Origin: Cladorhizidae sp. MBARI D1340-BT2
Lineage: Eukaryota; Porifera; Demospongiae; Poecilosclerida; Cladorhizidae
DNA length: 64,000 bases
Assembly: GCA_028752905.1 (NCBI GenBank)
Contig: JAQNBH010000021.1
Location: forward strand, 545,001-609,000
Direction: 5' to 3'
Shown: piece after piece, positions 38,987-54,290 of the stretch
How positions within the stretch are numbered: position 1 is the stretch's first letter
How the letters are laid out: every line of letters starts with the position of its first letter
Notes under the pieces: model-generated
The model's input: the letters and a program-made list of their open reading frames with translations, nothing else
Database searches by the model: none
What the model was told of the DNA's origin: nothing
Made by a program: the position numbers and the translations under genes

Positions 38987-41900
38987 AGAGTAGAAACATT
39001 TAGATAATGTTTGAAAGGAAGCTAATGTTCCCATTTTTACAATATCTAGACCTTTTTTCCTAAAAACGCTCAAAAAAGTCCCAATTGGAGCAAAATAGAG
39101 CTTGTTACGGTTAAAAATATAAGATTTCTCGTCAAAAGACGTTTTCTGTCCTATAAAGAGTAGAAATAGTTATATAATGATGAAAAGAAAGCCGATGTGC
39201 ACAATTTTGACAGCGATTTCAGACAGGTTTTCCTCAAAACGCTTCAAAAAGTCCCAAATGGAGTAAAATACAGCTTCTTTCAGACGTTTTCTGACATTTA
39301 AAGAGAAATAGTATTAATTTGCCATTTTGGCACATTTGAGCTATTTCAGGCACTTTTCCCCCAAAACCCTCCCAATTGGAGTACAATAGAGTTTCTTTCA
39401 GTTAAAAACTGAAGATTTCTCACCAAAAGACATTTACTGTCATTTAAAGAGCAGTATCGGTTCCATAATGTTGAAAGAGAAGGTAATTTACCGATTTTGA
39501 CAAGAATGAGTGATTTCAGACAGTTTTTCCTCAACACGCTAAAAAAAAGTCCAAATTGGAACCAAATAGTCTAAAAAGGGTATATTTCTCACCAAAAGTG
39601 TCATTTAGAGAGTAGAAACAGTTATATAATGTTGCTGATGTGCACAATTTTGACAGCGATTTCAGACAGTTTTTCCTCAAAATGCTTAAAAACGTCCCAA
39701 ATGAAATAAAATACAGCTTGTTTCAGACGTTTTCTGACATTTAAAGATAAATAGTGCTAATTTGCCCATTTTGACAAAATTGAGCTAATACAGGCACTTT
39801 TCCCCCAAAACCCTCCCAATTGGAGCAAAATAGAGTTTCTTTCAGTTCAAAACTGTAGATTTCTCAACAAAAGACATTTTTACAGTCATAATGTTGAAAA
39901 TTCCCATTTTTAAAAGAATGAGCAATTTCAGAAATGTTTTCCCCAAAACACAAAAAAATCCCGTTTCGGTTAAAAATGCAAGATTTTTCAGCAAAAGACG
40001 TTTTCTGTCCTTTAAAGAGTTGAAACAGTTCAATAATTAAGAAAAGGAAGGTAATGTGCCCATTTTGACATGAATGATCGTTTCAGACAGTTTTTGCTTA
40101 AAAAATCCCAAATCGTTAAAAACGGAAGATTTTTTACCAAAAGACATTTTGTCATTTAAAGAGTAGAAACAGTTTCATGTTGACGAGTAAGCTATTGTGC
40201 CATTTTTACAAGATAGAGCGATTTCAGACAGTTTAGCTCAAAACGCTCTAAAACGTCCCAATAAGAGCCAAATAGAGGTTAAAAACGTAAGATTTCTCAA
40301 CCAAAGATATTTTGTCGTTTAAAGAGTAGAATGAGTTCAATAATGTTGAAAAGGAAGCCATTTTTACAAGAATGACCGGTTTCTGACGGTTTTGTTCAAA
40401 ACACCAAAATTTCCGCTTCTTTCGTTTAAAATGGTGAGATTTCTCACCAAAAGAAATTCTGTCGTTTAATGAGTAGAAACAGTCCCATAATGTTGAAAAG
40501 GAAGCTATGTGCCCATTTTGACCAGAACAAGCGACTTCAGACAGCTTTTCTTCAAAACGCTCAAAAACGTCGCTATAGGATCCAAAAAGACCTTATTTCG
40601 GTTAAACAGGAAATTTCTCACGAAAAGACATTTTCTGTCATTTAATGTGTAGAAACAGTTCGATAATGTTGAAAAGGAGTTAAAGTGTCCATTTTGACAA
40701 GATTGAGCGATTTCAGACAGTTTTTCTTAAAAACATCCCAAATGGAGTTTTAAATAGAGGTTAAAAAGGGGATATTTCTCACAAAAAGACATATTCTGTC
40801 ATTTAAAGAGTATAAACTGTTTCATAACCTAGAGGGGGGATCTAGTATGCCGTTTTGACAAATTTGACTGATTTCAGACAGTTTTTCCTCAAAATGATCT
40901 GTCCCAATTGGAGCAAAATCGAGGTTAAAAACGGAAAATTTCTCAATAAAAGTAGTTATATAATGTTGAAAAGGAAGTTCATGTGCCCATTTTGATGAGA
41001 ACGAGTGATTTCCGACAGTTTTTTTCACAAACATCTAAAAAAAAGCCCCAATTGGAGTTTTTTCCCCCTGTCTCACCAAAAGATGTTTTTTATAATTTAA
41101 AAGAGTAGAAACAGTTCCATAATGCTGAAGTGGAAGCATTGAGCCATTTTGAGCGAATTCAGACAGTTTTTCCTCAAAATGCTAAAAAACGTCCCAATAG
41201 GAAGCATAAAAAGGGGAGATTTGACATTTTCTAGTCGTTTAAAGAGTAGAAACAGTTCCCTAATGTTGAAAAGGAATCTAATGTGCCTATTTTGATAAGA
41301 TTGAGCTCATAAAAGTCCCAAATCGAGCTTTCGGTTAAAAAGTGGAGATTTCTCACCAAAATAAATTTTCTGATGTTTAAAGATAGAAACATTTCTATAA
41401 TGTTGAAATGGTAGCTAATGCGACTATTATGACAAGAATGAGCGATTTCAAACAGTTTTCCCTCGGAGTAAAATAGTTAAAAATGCGAGATTTCTCACCA
41501 AAAGATGTTTTGACATTTAAAGAGTAGAAATATTTCCATAATTTGATAATTTGCCATTTTGACAAAATTGGGCCACTTTTTCCTCTAAAGGCTCCAAAAT
41601 GACACAATTGGAGCAAAATAAAAAGATTTCTCACCAAAAGACATTTACTGTCGTTTAAAGAGTAGTAACATTCCATAAATGTTGAAAAGTACCGATTTTA
41701 TAATAATGAACGAGTTCAGACCGTTCTTCCTCAAAACGCCACCAAAAAGTCCCAATTGGACAAAATAGAGCTTATTTCGATTATAACCGGGAGATTTCTC
41801 AACAAAAGATGTTTTATGTCGTTGAAAGAGTAAACGGTTCCATAATATTGAAAAGAAAGATGTGCCAATTTTTACAAGATTGAGCGATTTCAGACAGTTT

Positions 41901-42775
41901 TTTCTCCAAATACAATTCGTTAAAAAGTGGTTTTCTCATAAGACATTTTCTGTCGTTTAAAGGGTATAAAGTTTGAAATGGAAGCCAATTGCCTATTTTG
42001 ACAAGAATGACCTATTTCAGACAGTTTTTCCATAAAATGGTCCCAAATGGAGCAAAATAGAGCTTGTTTCTGTTAAAGATTATTTTCACCAAAATATGTT
42101 TTCTGTCATTTAAATAAACAATAGAAACATTTAATGTTGAAAAGGAAGCTAATATTCCAATTTTGATGTGAATGAGCGTTTTAAAACAGTTTTTTCTCAA
42201 AACCCTAAAAAAGACAAAAATTAGCGATTTAAGACTTTCCCCCCAAAAGGCTCAAAACGTATCAATTGGAGCCAAATCGAGCTTCTTTCAGTTAAAAATT
42301 GGAGATTTCTCACCAAAAGATGTTTTCTGTTATTTAAAGAGTAGAAACTGTTCCATAATGTTGAAGAGGAAGCTAATGTGCCATTTTGACAAAATTGAGC
42401 GATTTCACTCAGTTTTTCCTCAAAATGCTCTAACGTCCGAATTGGAGCAAAATAGAGCTCCTTTCGGTTAAAAACGGAAGAGTTCTCACTAAAAGAATAG
42501 AAACAGTTCTATAATGTTGAAAAGGAACATTTTGTTGAGAATGGACATTTTTTCCACAAAACACTCCAAAAAAAAACGTCCCAATTGGAGCGGTGATTTT
42601 CACCAAAAGATGTTTTCTGTAATTTAAAGTGTAGAAACGGTTCGATAATGCTGAAGTGGAAACCATTTTGACAAGATTAGGCGAATTCAGACAGTTTTTC
42701 CTCAAAACGCTCTAAAAGCAAAGAGATAGCGTTAAAAATGGAAGATTTCTCACTAAAAAAAATTATATCGTTTAA
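38987..42775 (+). repeat. ~180-bp satellite between U3 and U4
   Basis: About 3.8 kb, the longest satellite block. It alone keeps a full monomer at about 39001-39178 that is missing (176 bp) at the same point in every other interval. Empty piggyBac site TTAA at 40466-40469. ACTTTCCCCCC at about 42235 matches the U2 side. No gene seen. Confidence 0.92.
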
Positions 42776-43910
42776 ACAACAGAAAACGTCTTAGGGTGAT
42801 AATTTCCTCCTTTTAACCAAAAGAAGCTCTATTTTGCTCCAATTTGGACGTTTTTGAGCGTTTTGTGGAAAAACTGTCTGGAATCGCTCATTCTAGTCAA
42901 AATAGGCACATTAGCTTCTTTTCAACATTGGAACTGCTACTACTCATTAAACGATAGTTACAAATTCCCAACCATCCCAGAAGAAGCCTGTACAACGTAA
43001 CTCTTTCCCTCCTGATTTTAGCTAGCACCTACAATGCCATGCCCTCCTAGATGCTGCTGCATAAATCCAAGCAGGAGTGGATCTACTTATAAAGAGTGAA
43101 GAGATTCTGAGAGATTTCAGGCTAGCCAGGCGCCTATACAGCTTTTATTGGCTTGCAGAGACAGCAGTAAAGGTAAGGAAGAGTCAGTTATAATGGAAAT
43201 TTGTGATTGTCAGTAAGTTTTATTATTGTTATATTTTTATCACTTCCTCCGCCCACTCACATAAAGCAGAACAAGAAATAAAGTTTTATATAATAATAAT
43301 GTGTAGCCTTCTGCCAAGAGACATGAAAATTAATTAAAGTGATCAAGACATGTAATCCAAGATTAAGTATACTGTAACTTACATACTATGATGGTTTCAT
43401 GATATACTTGTAGGTTGGACACAGAGAGCCAAGAGACATGTAAATTAATTAAAGTTGATCAAGGCATGTAATCCTAGATTTAGATATACTGTAACTTACA
43501 TACTATGAAGATTTCATGAAGAGGGTTGGAAACAGAGAGCCAAGAGACACGTTCAAATAAATTGAAGTTGATCAAATCATGTCATTCTAGCCATAGAATA
43601 CTGTAACTCACCTCCTATAAAGTAAGGACAGACAGAGATGAAGGACATGTTGAAACAAATATATTGTAAAGTTCAGCTGTTTATCTCTAGATTCCCTTCA
43701 CATGGATGGATGTCGCAGGGACAGTGCCCTTGAGCTTAATGGAAGCCAAGTGAGCATACTGATCTCTGTGGGTATAGTAAATATTTTACAATCAATTCTT
43801 GTCTCAAGTATAAATGGTCGCTAGTTACAGGGAAGTACGCTGACTTGCTTCCATGCTATACCTGTTAGGTGACATTAAAATCACCTTCTCAGTAATCAAC
43901 TTCAATTTTC

Positions 43911-43950
43911 ATTCTCGACATTTCGATAGTCTTCATCAGGAATAATGTGA
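43911..43950 (-). ncRNA. Hammerhead-like motif, short stem II, U4 left
   Basis: Core identical to the other left-tail motifs. Confidence 0.58.
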
Positions 43951-44180
43951 CGCTAAGGCTCATGTGAGCCTGTTATATACCAGTAGCTACCTATACACCA
44001 CGTGGCAGTACACGCACCTAGAACGTGCAGCGGTTGTAAATTTTTTAAAATAAATTAAATAAATAAATAAAATAAATTAAAGTAAAATTAATATATAAAT
44101 AAAATTATATGAAAAACAAATAAAAATGTACATACATAAATAAACAAATAAATAAAACAACAAATTCATATATAAAATAC

Positions 44181-44926
<746 letters not shown>

Positions 44927-45003
44927 TGATAAAATAATTAAAAAATTAAAAAATGTAATTATGGTGGTCGTGGCTTCAAGTTCAGGCTCTTCAGAGTAGT
45001 TCT

Positions 45004-46085
45004 TCAGCAGCCAGGTAAGTCCATTCCACAGTCAGGATTCAACCGCTCACAATTTGGTGCTAGGCCAATGTGCAATGCCTCCTTCACTAGCAGTTCCTTC
45101 TGTCTTCTGGCCTGGTCCAAGATGGTGGCGTCCTCCCACAAAATAGGATATCCATTATCCCATGCATGCTCAGCAATTGCAGACTTCTCTTTATGACAAT
45201 TTCTACAGGCATCTTGATGTTCTTTCACTCAGATTTCCAGTCTTCAGATGGTCCCCCCTATGTAGTATTTACCACAGCTACAAGGAATGCGGTACACAAC
45301 ACATGAGTGCATTCTAGCTGGTAAAATATCCTTGACTCTGCTCAGTTGTGTCCTCAGAGGTCTTCCCGAACCGAAGACGACTTTTATGTTAAACTTCCTG
45401 CAGACCCTCCTGATGTCTTCACTCATTCCTGCTGCATAAGGAATCACTATCATAGGATCCTTCTTTTTTAGAATCCTCATTGCCTGTACTGTTGTATTCA
45501 TCTTCCTTTCTGCATTTAGATGTTTCTGCAGGTGAACGGTTCATGAAAGCTTGTGGGTAACCATTCTCGATGAAGACCTTATTCAAATGATGTTCGTCCT
45601 TCCAAAGTTCCTCCTTCTCAGTCACTACTCTTCTGGCTCTATCATGCAAGCTCTTCACCACCTTTTGAAGTGGATGTGATGATGTGATCTATAATCAAGG
45701 TATCGGTTAGTATCCATGGGTTTTCTAGACGGTTGCAGTCGTTCCTTTGTATAAGGCAGTCAAGAAAGAGCAGCGATCCAGCCACTTCAAGTACCATGAT
45801 AAACTTTATGGATGGCCTGTTGTTGTTCAGATGGTATGCAGAAGGTATCATACACGTATCTCTTGGCTTTAGTGGGGCAGTTGTGACCGCCAATTCCACC
45901 ACATAAAGGTTGTCTACTACTGCAGATACTGGAGAGCCCATTGCTACACCCTCTTGTTGCTCGTAGTTTTTTTCTAGAAACCTGAAGTAGGTGGATTTCA
46001 GGCACAATTCCAACATTTCAGAAATCCTGTCAGCCCCTAGTGTAGTCCTCTCCCTCAAGCTCTCATCTTTCGTCATAATTGGGCT
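45004..46085 (-). pseudogene. Penelope-like RT + GIY-YIG remnant, U4
   Basis: Shared breaks as in the other copies, plus the most private substitutions: ELAVTTAP, LLFLDC (Pro to Leu), PWILTD (Pro to Leu), NGYPILWEDA (His to Tyr, Glu to Asp) and NPDCGM (Arg to Pro). CLIQR, DHIITS and HIGLAPN place it with U2. The changes hit conserved positions, as expected for unconstrained decay. Confidence 0.9.
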
Positions 46086-47329
46086 CTAACTATGGGAGCT
46101 AGTGGTATTGTGTTTTGATGCATACAATAGAACCTCCCTTACCTTGTGCTCCTAATCATAGGACCTATTGCATATGGGATGTGAGTTTGGCCAGACCACT
46201 TTTTACAGAGAGAAAGCCTCACTCAAAATCATAACCTACCAAGTTCATTTGCATTTTCCAATACTTATAGAGAAAAGATTGTAGCATTGAGTATGTTCCA
46301 GAAGACTTGGTACTCTTCTGTCATTTTGCTTGAGAGTTACATAAATGTCTACAAAGAGTGGAACCTCTGATGCTGCATTTTAAGCTAGCTTATAGTCTAT
46401 ATATATTGTAATTCCTGAGATGCAATAGTTGCCTTCTAGCAGTATAAAGAGAGAGGGTGCCACAAGCGTTCTGTGGAGTAGTATTCACTGAACCTGCAAC
46501 AACATGCAATGCTTAGTCTGGGGCGGCACTGGCAAATTTGGAGTGATCTGGCTATTGTGGTAAGGAATACGATTGTTTTTACAGTTTAAAAATCAGTTAT
46601 ATTGTCAATCTTCACAAAATTATCTGTGATCGTATTTGCTTACAAAATAATTAGTCAATAGTCAATGCATTATATTGTATAGCTTCATGGTTAAAATACA
46701 TTCTCCTCTATGTATATACTTAATGACCATTTGCTGGGAGCATTGGTTGCAGACATCACAAAATCAACATTTGCATAATACTCTGTATCTTACAGGTCTC
46801 CAGCAATCCTTATACTCAAGCCATTATTTTCAATAGGTTATCCATACATTGATGACTGAAGTAGAGTTCAATGTTTGATAAGCCAGTATGCTTAATTCAT
46901 CAATTATATCCTGAAAAAACTTATATCTTGGAATCATCCTTCCTCATCAAGTTCAGCAGCTTATAAAAATTTCTATCACTACTGGTCGTTGTGGCCACTG
47001 ATTGCACATCCCGATCTAGCAAAGAACTTGAGGCACGAAATGATTTTCAAAATGTGGTGACGGTTAGTAGCCATTGCTATGACAGAGAACTGCTAAGTAT
47101 CTCACTTACATTGTGTGTTGTTGTGAAGGTAGTTAGTAGTATTCCACAGAACTCTTGTGACACTGACTCTGTTCATGCTGCTTGAAGGAAACGATTGCAT
47201 ATTTCAAATTACAGAAACCTTTGGATAGCTATTAGTATATTATTACCTACCAGACTGTATGTTTGCATAAAATTATCCAGTTAGCAATTTCATACTTACA
47301 TACCTAGCATCAGAGATTAAAGCCTCATA
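46086..47329. other. U4 central spacer
   Basis: No gene seen. B-subtype throughout (CAACATGCAATGC, CAAATTTGGAG, TCAATGCATTATATTG), with private TATTGTATAGC near 46675 and GGTGACGGTTAG near 47055. Confidence 0.6.
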
Positions 47330-47439
47330 GATTCAATAGTGACTGTGGAATGGACTTACCTGGCTGCTGAAGAACTACTCTGAAGAGCCTGATCTTGAAG
47401 CCACGACCACCATAATGACATTTTTTAAAATATTTTTTA

Positions 47440-48016
<577 letters not shown>

Positions 48017-48242
48017 ATGTACATGTATTTTATATTTGAATTTGTTGTTTTATTTGTTTATTTATGTATGTACATTTTTATTTGTTGTTCATTTAATTTT
48101 ATTTATGTATTAATTTTTATTTTCAATTATTTATTTAATTTATTGAATTATTAAAAATTTTTTACAACCGCTGCACGTGCTAGGTGCGTGTACTGCCATA
48201 TGGTGGATAGGTAGCTACTGGGCTCACATGAGCCTTAGCGTC

Positions 48243-48288
48243 ACATTCCTGATGAAGACTAGAACATCTAGTCGAAATGTCGAGAATG
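48243..48288 (+). ncRNA. Hammerhead-like ribozyme motif, long stem II, U4 right
   Basis: CTGATGA at 48249-48255 with 6-bp stem II, GAAA and GTC. Confidence 0.68.
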
Positions 48289-49204
48289 AAAATTGAAGTT
48301 GATTACTGAGAAGGTGATTTTAATGTCACCTAACAGGTATAGCATGTAACTAGCGATCATTTATACTTGAGCCAAGAATTGATTGTAAAATATACCCACA
48401 GAGATCAGAATGCTCACTTGGCTTCCATTAAGCTCAAGTGCACTGTCCCTGCGACATCCATCCATGTGAAGGGACTCTAGGGATACACAGCTGAACTTTA
48501 CAGGTGAGTTACAGTATTCTATGGCATGATTTGATCAACTTCAATTTATTTGAACGCGTCTCTTGGCTCTCTGTTTCCAACCCTCTTCATGAAATCCCCA
48601 TATTATGTAAGTTACAGTATATCTAAATCTAGGATTACATGCCTTGATCAACTTTAATTAATTTACATGTCTCTTGGCTCTCTGTGTGTCCAACCTAGAT
48701 GTATTTCATGAAACCATCATGTAAATTACAGTATATCGTAATCTAGGATTACAAGTCTTGTTGAACTTACTGATAATCACAAATTGCCATCATAAACAGA
48801 ATCTTCCTTACCTTTACTGCTGTCTCTGCAAGCCAATGAAAGCTGTATAGGCACCTGGCTAGCCTGAAATCCCACAGAATGTCATCACTCTTTATAAGTA
48901 GATCCACTCCTGCTTGGATTTATGCAGCAGCATCTAGGAGGGCATGGCATTGTAGGTGCTAGCTAACATCAGGAGGGAAAGAGTTATGCTGTACAGGCTT
49001 CTTCTGGGATGGTTGGGCATTTGTAACTATCGTTTAATGAGAAGTAACAGTTCCAATGTTGAAATGTAGCTAATGTGCCGATTTTGACAAGAATGAGCGA
49101 TTCCAGACAGTCTTTCCTAAAAACGCCAAAAACGCCCCAATTGGAGCAAAATAGAGCTTAAAAGGGGGACATTTATCACCCTAAGACGTTTTCTGTTATT
49201 TAAA

Positions 49205-52200
49205 GAGTAGAAACATTTTGATGAAAAGAAAGCCGATGTGCACAATTTTGACAGCGATTTCAGACAGGTTTTCCTCAAAACGCTTCAAAAAGTCCCAAAT
49301 GGAGTAAAATACAGCTTCTTTCAGACGTTATCTGACATTTAAAGAGAAATAGTATTAATTTGCCATTTTGGCATAATTGAGCTATTTCAGGCACTTTTCC
49401 CCAAAATCCTCCCAATTGGAGTACAATAGAGTTTCTTTCAGTTAAAAACTGAAGATTTCTCACCAAAAGACATTTACTGTCATTTAAAGAGCAGTATCGG
49501 TTCCATAATGTTGAAAGAGAAGGTAATTTACCGATTTTGACAAGAATGAGTGATTTCAGACAGTTTTCCTCAACACGCAAAAAAAAAGGTCCAAATTGGA
49601 ACCAAATACTCTAAAAAGGGTAGATTTCTCACCAAAAGTGTCATTTAGAGAGTAGAAACAGTTATATAATGTTGCTGATGTGCACAATTTTGACAGCAAT
49701 TTCAGACAGTTTTTCCTCGAAATGCTTAATAACGTCCCAAATGAAATAAAATACAGCTTGTTTCAGACGTTTTCTGACATTTAAAGATAAATAGTGCTAA
49801 TTTGCCCATTTTGACAAAATTGAGCTAATACAGGCACTTTTTTACCAAAACCCTCCCAATTGGAGCAAAATAGAGTTTCTTTCAGTTCAAAACTGTAGAT
49901 TTCACAACAAAAGACATTTTTACTGTCATAATGTTGAAAATTCCCATTTTTAAAAGAATGAGCAATTTCAGAAATGTTTCCCCCAAAACACCAAAAAATC
50001 TCTTGTTTCGGTTAAAAATGGAAGATTTTTCAGCAAAAGACGTTTTCTGTCCTTTAAAGAGTTGAAACAGTTCAATAATTAAGAAAAGGAAGGTAATGTG
50101 CCCATTTTGACATGAATGATCGTTTCAGACAGTTTTTGCTTAAAAAATCCCAAATCGTTAAAAACGGAAGATTTTTTACCAAAAGACATTTTCTGTCATT
50201 TAAAGAGTAGAAACAGTTTCATGTTGAAGAGTAAGCTATTGTGCCATTTATACAAGATAGAGCGATTTCAGACAGTTTAGCCTCAAAACGCACTAAAACG
50301 TCCCAATAAGAGCCAAATAGAGGTTAAAAACGTAAGATTTCTCAACCAAAGATATTTTGTCGTTTAAAGAGTAGAATGAGTTCAATAATGTTGAAAAGGA
50401 AGCCATTTTTACAAGAATGACCGGTTTCTGACGGTTTTGTTCAAAACACGAAAATTTCCGCTTCTTTCGTTTAAAATGGTGAGATTTCTCACCAAAAGAA
50501 ATTCTGTCGTTTAATGAGTAGAAACAGTTTCATAACCTAGAGGGGGAAGCTAGTATGCCATTTTGACAAAATTGATTTCAGACAGTTTTTCCTCAAAATG
50601 ATCTGTCCCAATTGGAGCAAAATAGAGGTTAAAAACGGAAAATTTCTCAATAAAAGTAGTTATATAATGTTGAAAAGGAAGTTCATGTGCCCATTTTGAT
50701 GAGAATGAGTGATTTCCGACAGTTTTTACCCAAACATCTAAAAAAAAGCCCCAATTGGAGTTTTTTCCCCCTGTCTCACCAAAAGATGTTTTTTGTAATT
50801 TAAAAGAGTAGAAACAGTTCCATAATGCTAAAGTGGAAGCATTGAGCCATTTTGAGCGAATTCAGACAGTTTTTCCTCAAAATGCTAAAAAACGTCCCAA
50901 TAGGAGCAAAATAGAGCATAAAAAGGGGAGATTTGACATTTTCTAGTCGTTTAAAGAGTAGAAACAGTTCCCTAATGTTGAAAAGGAATCTAATGTGCCT
51001 ATTTTGATAAGATTGTCTCATAAAAGTCCCAAATCGAGCTTTCGGTTAAAAAGTGGAGATTTCTCACCAAAATAAATTTTCTGATGTATAAAGATAGAAA
51101 CATTTCTATAATGTTGAAATGGTAGCTAATGTGACTATTATGACAAGAATGAGCGATTTCAAACAGTTTTTCCTCGGAGTAAAATAGTTAAAAATGCGAG
51201 ATTTCTCACCAAAAGATGTTTTGACATTTAAAGAGTAGAAATATTTCCATAATTTGATAATTTGCCATTTTGACAAAATTGGGCCACTTTTTCCTCTAAA
51301 GGCTCCAAAATGACACAATTGGAGCAAAATAAAAAGAAGATTTCTCACCAAAAGACATTTACTGTCGTTTAAAGAGTAGTAACATTCCATAAATGTTGAA
51401 AAGTACCGATTTTTATAATAATGAACGAGTTCAGACCGTTCTTCCTCAAAACGCCACCAAAAAGTCCCAATTGGACAAAATAGAGCTTATTTCGATTATA
51501 ACCGGGAGATTTCTCAACAAAAGATGTTTTATGTCGTTGAAAGAGTAAACAGTTCCATAATATTGAAAAGAAAGATAATGTGCCAATTTTTACAAGATTG
51601 AGCGATTTCAGTTTTTTCTCCAAATACAATTCGTTAAAAAGTGGTTTTCTCATAAAAGACATTTTCTGTCGTTTAAAGGGTATAAAGTTTGAAATGGAAG
51701 CCAATTGCCTATTTTGACAAGAATGACCTATTTCAGACCGTTTTTCCATAAAATGGTCCCAAATGGAGCAAAATAGAGCTTGTTTCTGTTAAAGATTATT
51801 TTCACCAAAATATGTTTTCTGTCATTTAAATAAACAATAGAAACATTTAATGTTGAAAAGGAAGCTAATATTCCAATTTTGATGTGAATGAGCGTTTTAA
51901 AACAGTTTTTTCTCAAAACCCTAAAAAAGACAAAAATTAGCGATTTAAGACTTTCCACCCAAAAGGCTCAAAACGTATCAATTGGAGCCAAATCGAGCTT
52001 CTTTCAGTTAAAAATTGGAGATTTCTCACCAAAAGATGTTTTCTGTTATTTAAAGAGTAGAAACTGTTCCATAATGTTGAAGAGGAAGCTAATGTGCCAT
52101 TTTGACAAAATTGAGCGATTTCACTCAGTTTTTCCTCAAAATGCTCTAACGTCCGAATTGGAGCAAAATAGAGCTCCTTTCGGTTAAAAACGGAAGAGTT

Positions 52201-52490
52201 CTCACTAAAAGAATAGAAACAGTTCTATAATGTTGAAAAGGAACATTTTGTTGAGAATGGACATTTTTTCCACAAAACACTCCAAAAAAAAAAGGCCCAA
52301 TTGGAGCGGTGATTTTCACCAAAAGATGTTTTCTGTAATTTAAAGTGTAGAAACGGTTCGATAATGCTGAAGTGGAAACCATTTTGACAAGATTAGGCGA
52401 ATTCAGACAGTTTTTCCTCAAAACGCTCTAAAAGCAAAGAGATAGCGTTAAAAATGGAAGATTTCTCACAAAAAAAATTTATATCGTTTA
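49205..52490 (+). repeat. ~180-bp satellite between U4 and U5
   Basis: About 3.3 kb. At about 50530 the text jumps from GAGTAGAAACAG straight to TTTCATAACCTAGAGG, removing about 335 bp relative to 29811-30146. Empty piggyBac site TTAA at 50511-50514. CCTCGAAATGC and ATCTCTTGTTTCGG match the U2-U3 interval. No gene seen. Confidence 0.92.
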
Positions 52491-53615
52491 AACAACAGAA
52501 AACGTCTTAGGGTGATAATTTCCTCCTTTTAACCAAAAGAAGCTCTATTTTGCTCCAATTTGGACGTTTTTGAGCGTTTTGTGGAAAAACTGTCTGGAAT
52601 CGCTCATTCTAGTCAAAATAGACACATTAGCTTCTTTTCAACATTGGAACTGCTACTACTCATTAAACGATAGTTACAAATGCCCAACCATCCCAGAAGA
52701 AGCCTGTACAACGTAACTCTTTCCCTCCTGATGTTAGCTAGCACCCACAATGCCATGCCCTCCTAGATGCCCCTGCATAAATCTAAGCAGGAGTGGATCT
52801 TCTTATAAAGAGTGAAGAGATTCTGAGAGATTTCAGGCTAGCCAGGCGCCTATACAGCTTTTATTGGCTTGCAGAGACAGCAGTAAAGGTAAGGACGAGT
52901 CAGTTATAATGGAAATTTGTGATTGTCAGTAAGTTTTATTATTGTTATATTTTTATCACTTCCTCCGCCCACTCACATAAAGCAGAACAAGAAATAAAGT
53001 TTTATATAATAATAATGTGTAGCCTTCTGCCAAGAGACATGAAAATTAATTAAAGTGATCAAGACATGTAATCCTAGATTAAGATATACTGTAACTTACA
53101 TACTATGATGGTTTCATGAAATACATGTAGGTTGGACACAGAGAGCCAAGAGACATGTAAATTAATTAAAGTTGATCAAGGCATGTAATTCTAGATTTAG
53201 ATATTTACATACTATGATGATTTCATGAAGAGGGTTGGAAACAGAGAGCCAAGAGACACGTTCAAATAAATTGAAGTTGATCAAATCATGTCATTCTAGC
53301 CATAGAATACTGTAACTCACCTCCTATAAAGTAAGGACAGACAGAGATGAAGGACATGTTGAAACAAATATATTGTAAAGTTCAGCTGTTTATCTCTAGA
53401 TTCCCTTCACATGGATGGATGTCGCAGGGACAGTGCACTTGAGCTTAATGGAAGCCAAGTGAGCATACTGATCTCTGTGGGTATAGTAAATATTTTACAA
53501 TCAATTCTTGTCTCAAGTATAAATGGTCGCTAGTTACAGGGAAGTACGCTGACTGGCTTCCATGCTATACCTGTTAGGTGACATTAAAATCACCTCAGTA
53601 ATCAACTTCAATTTT

Positions 53616-53655
53616 CATTCTCGACATTTCGATAGTCTTCATCAGGAATAATGTG
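53616..53655 (-). ncRNA. Hammerhead-like motif, short stem II, U5 left
   Basis: Core unchanged from other left-tail motifs. Confidence 0.58.
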
Positions 53656-53877
53656 ACGCTAAGGCTCATGTGAGCCTGTTATATACCAGTAGCTACCTAT
53701 ACACCACGTGGCAGTACACGCACCTAGAACGTGCAGCGGTTGTAATTTTTTAAAAATAAATTAATTAAATAAATGAAAGTAAAATTAATATATAAATAAA
53801 ATTATATGAAAAACAAATAAAAATGTACATACATAAATAAACAAATAAATAAAACAACAAATTCATATATAAAATAC

Positions 53878-54213
<336 letters not shown>

Positions 54214-54290
54214 TGATAAAATAATTAAAAAATTTAAAAATGTAATTATGGTGGTCGTGGCTTCAAGTTCAGGCTCTTCAGAGTAGTTCT

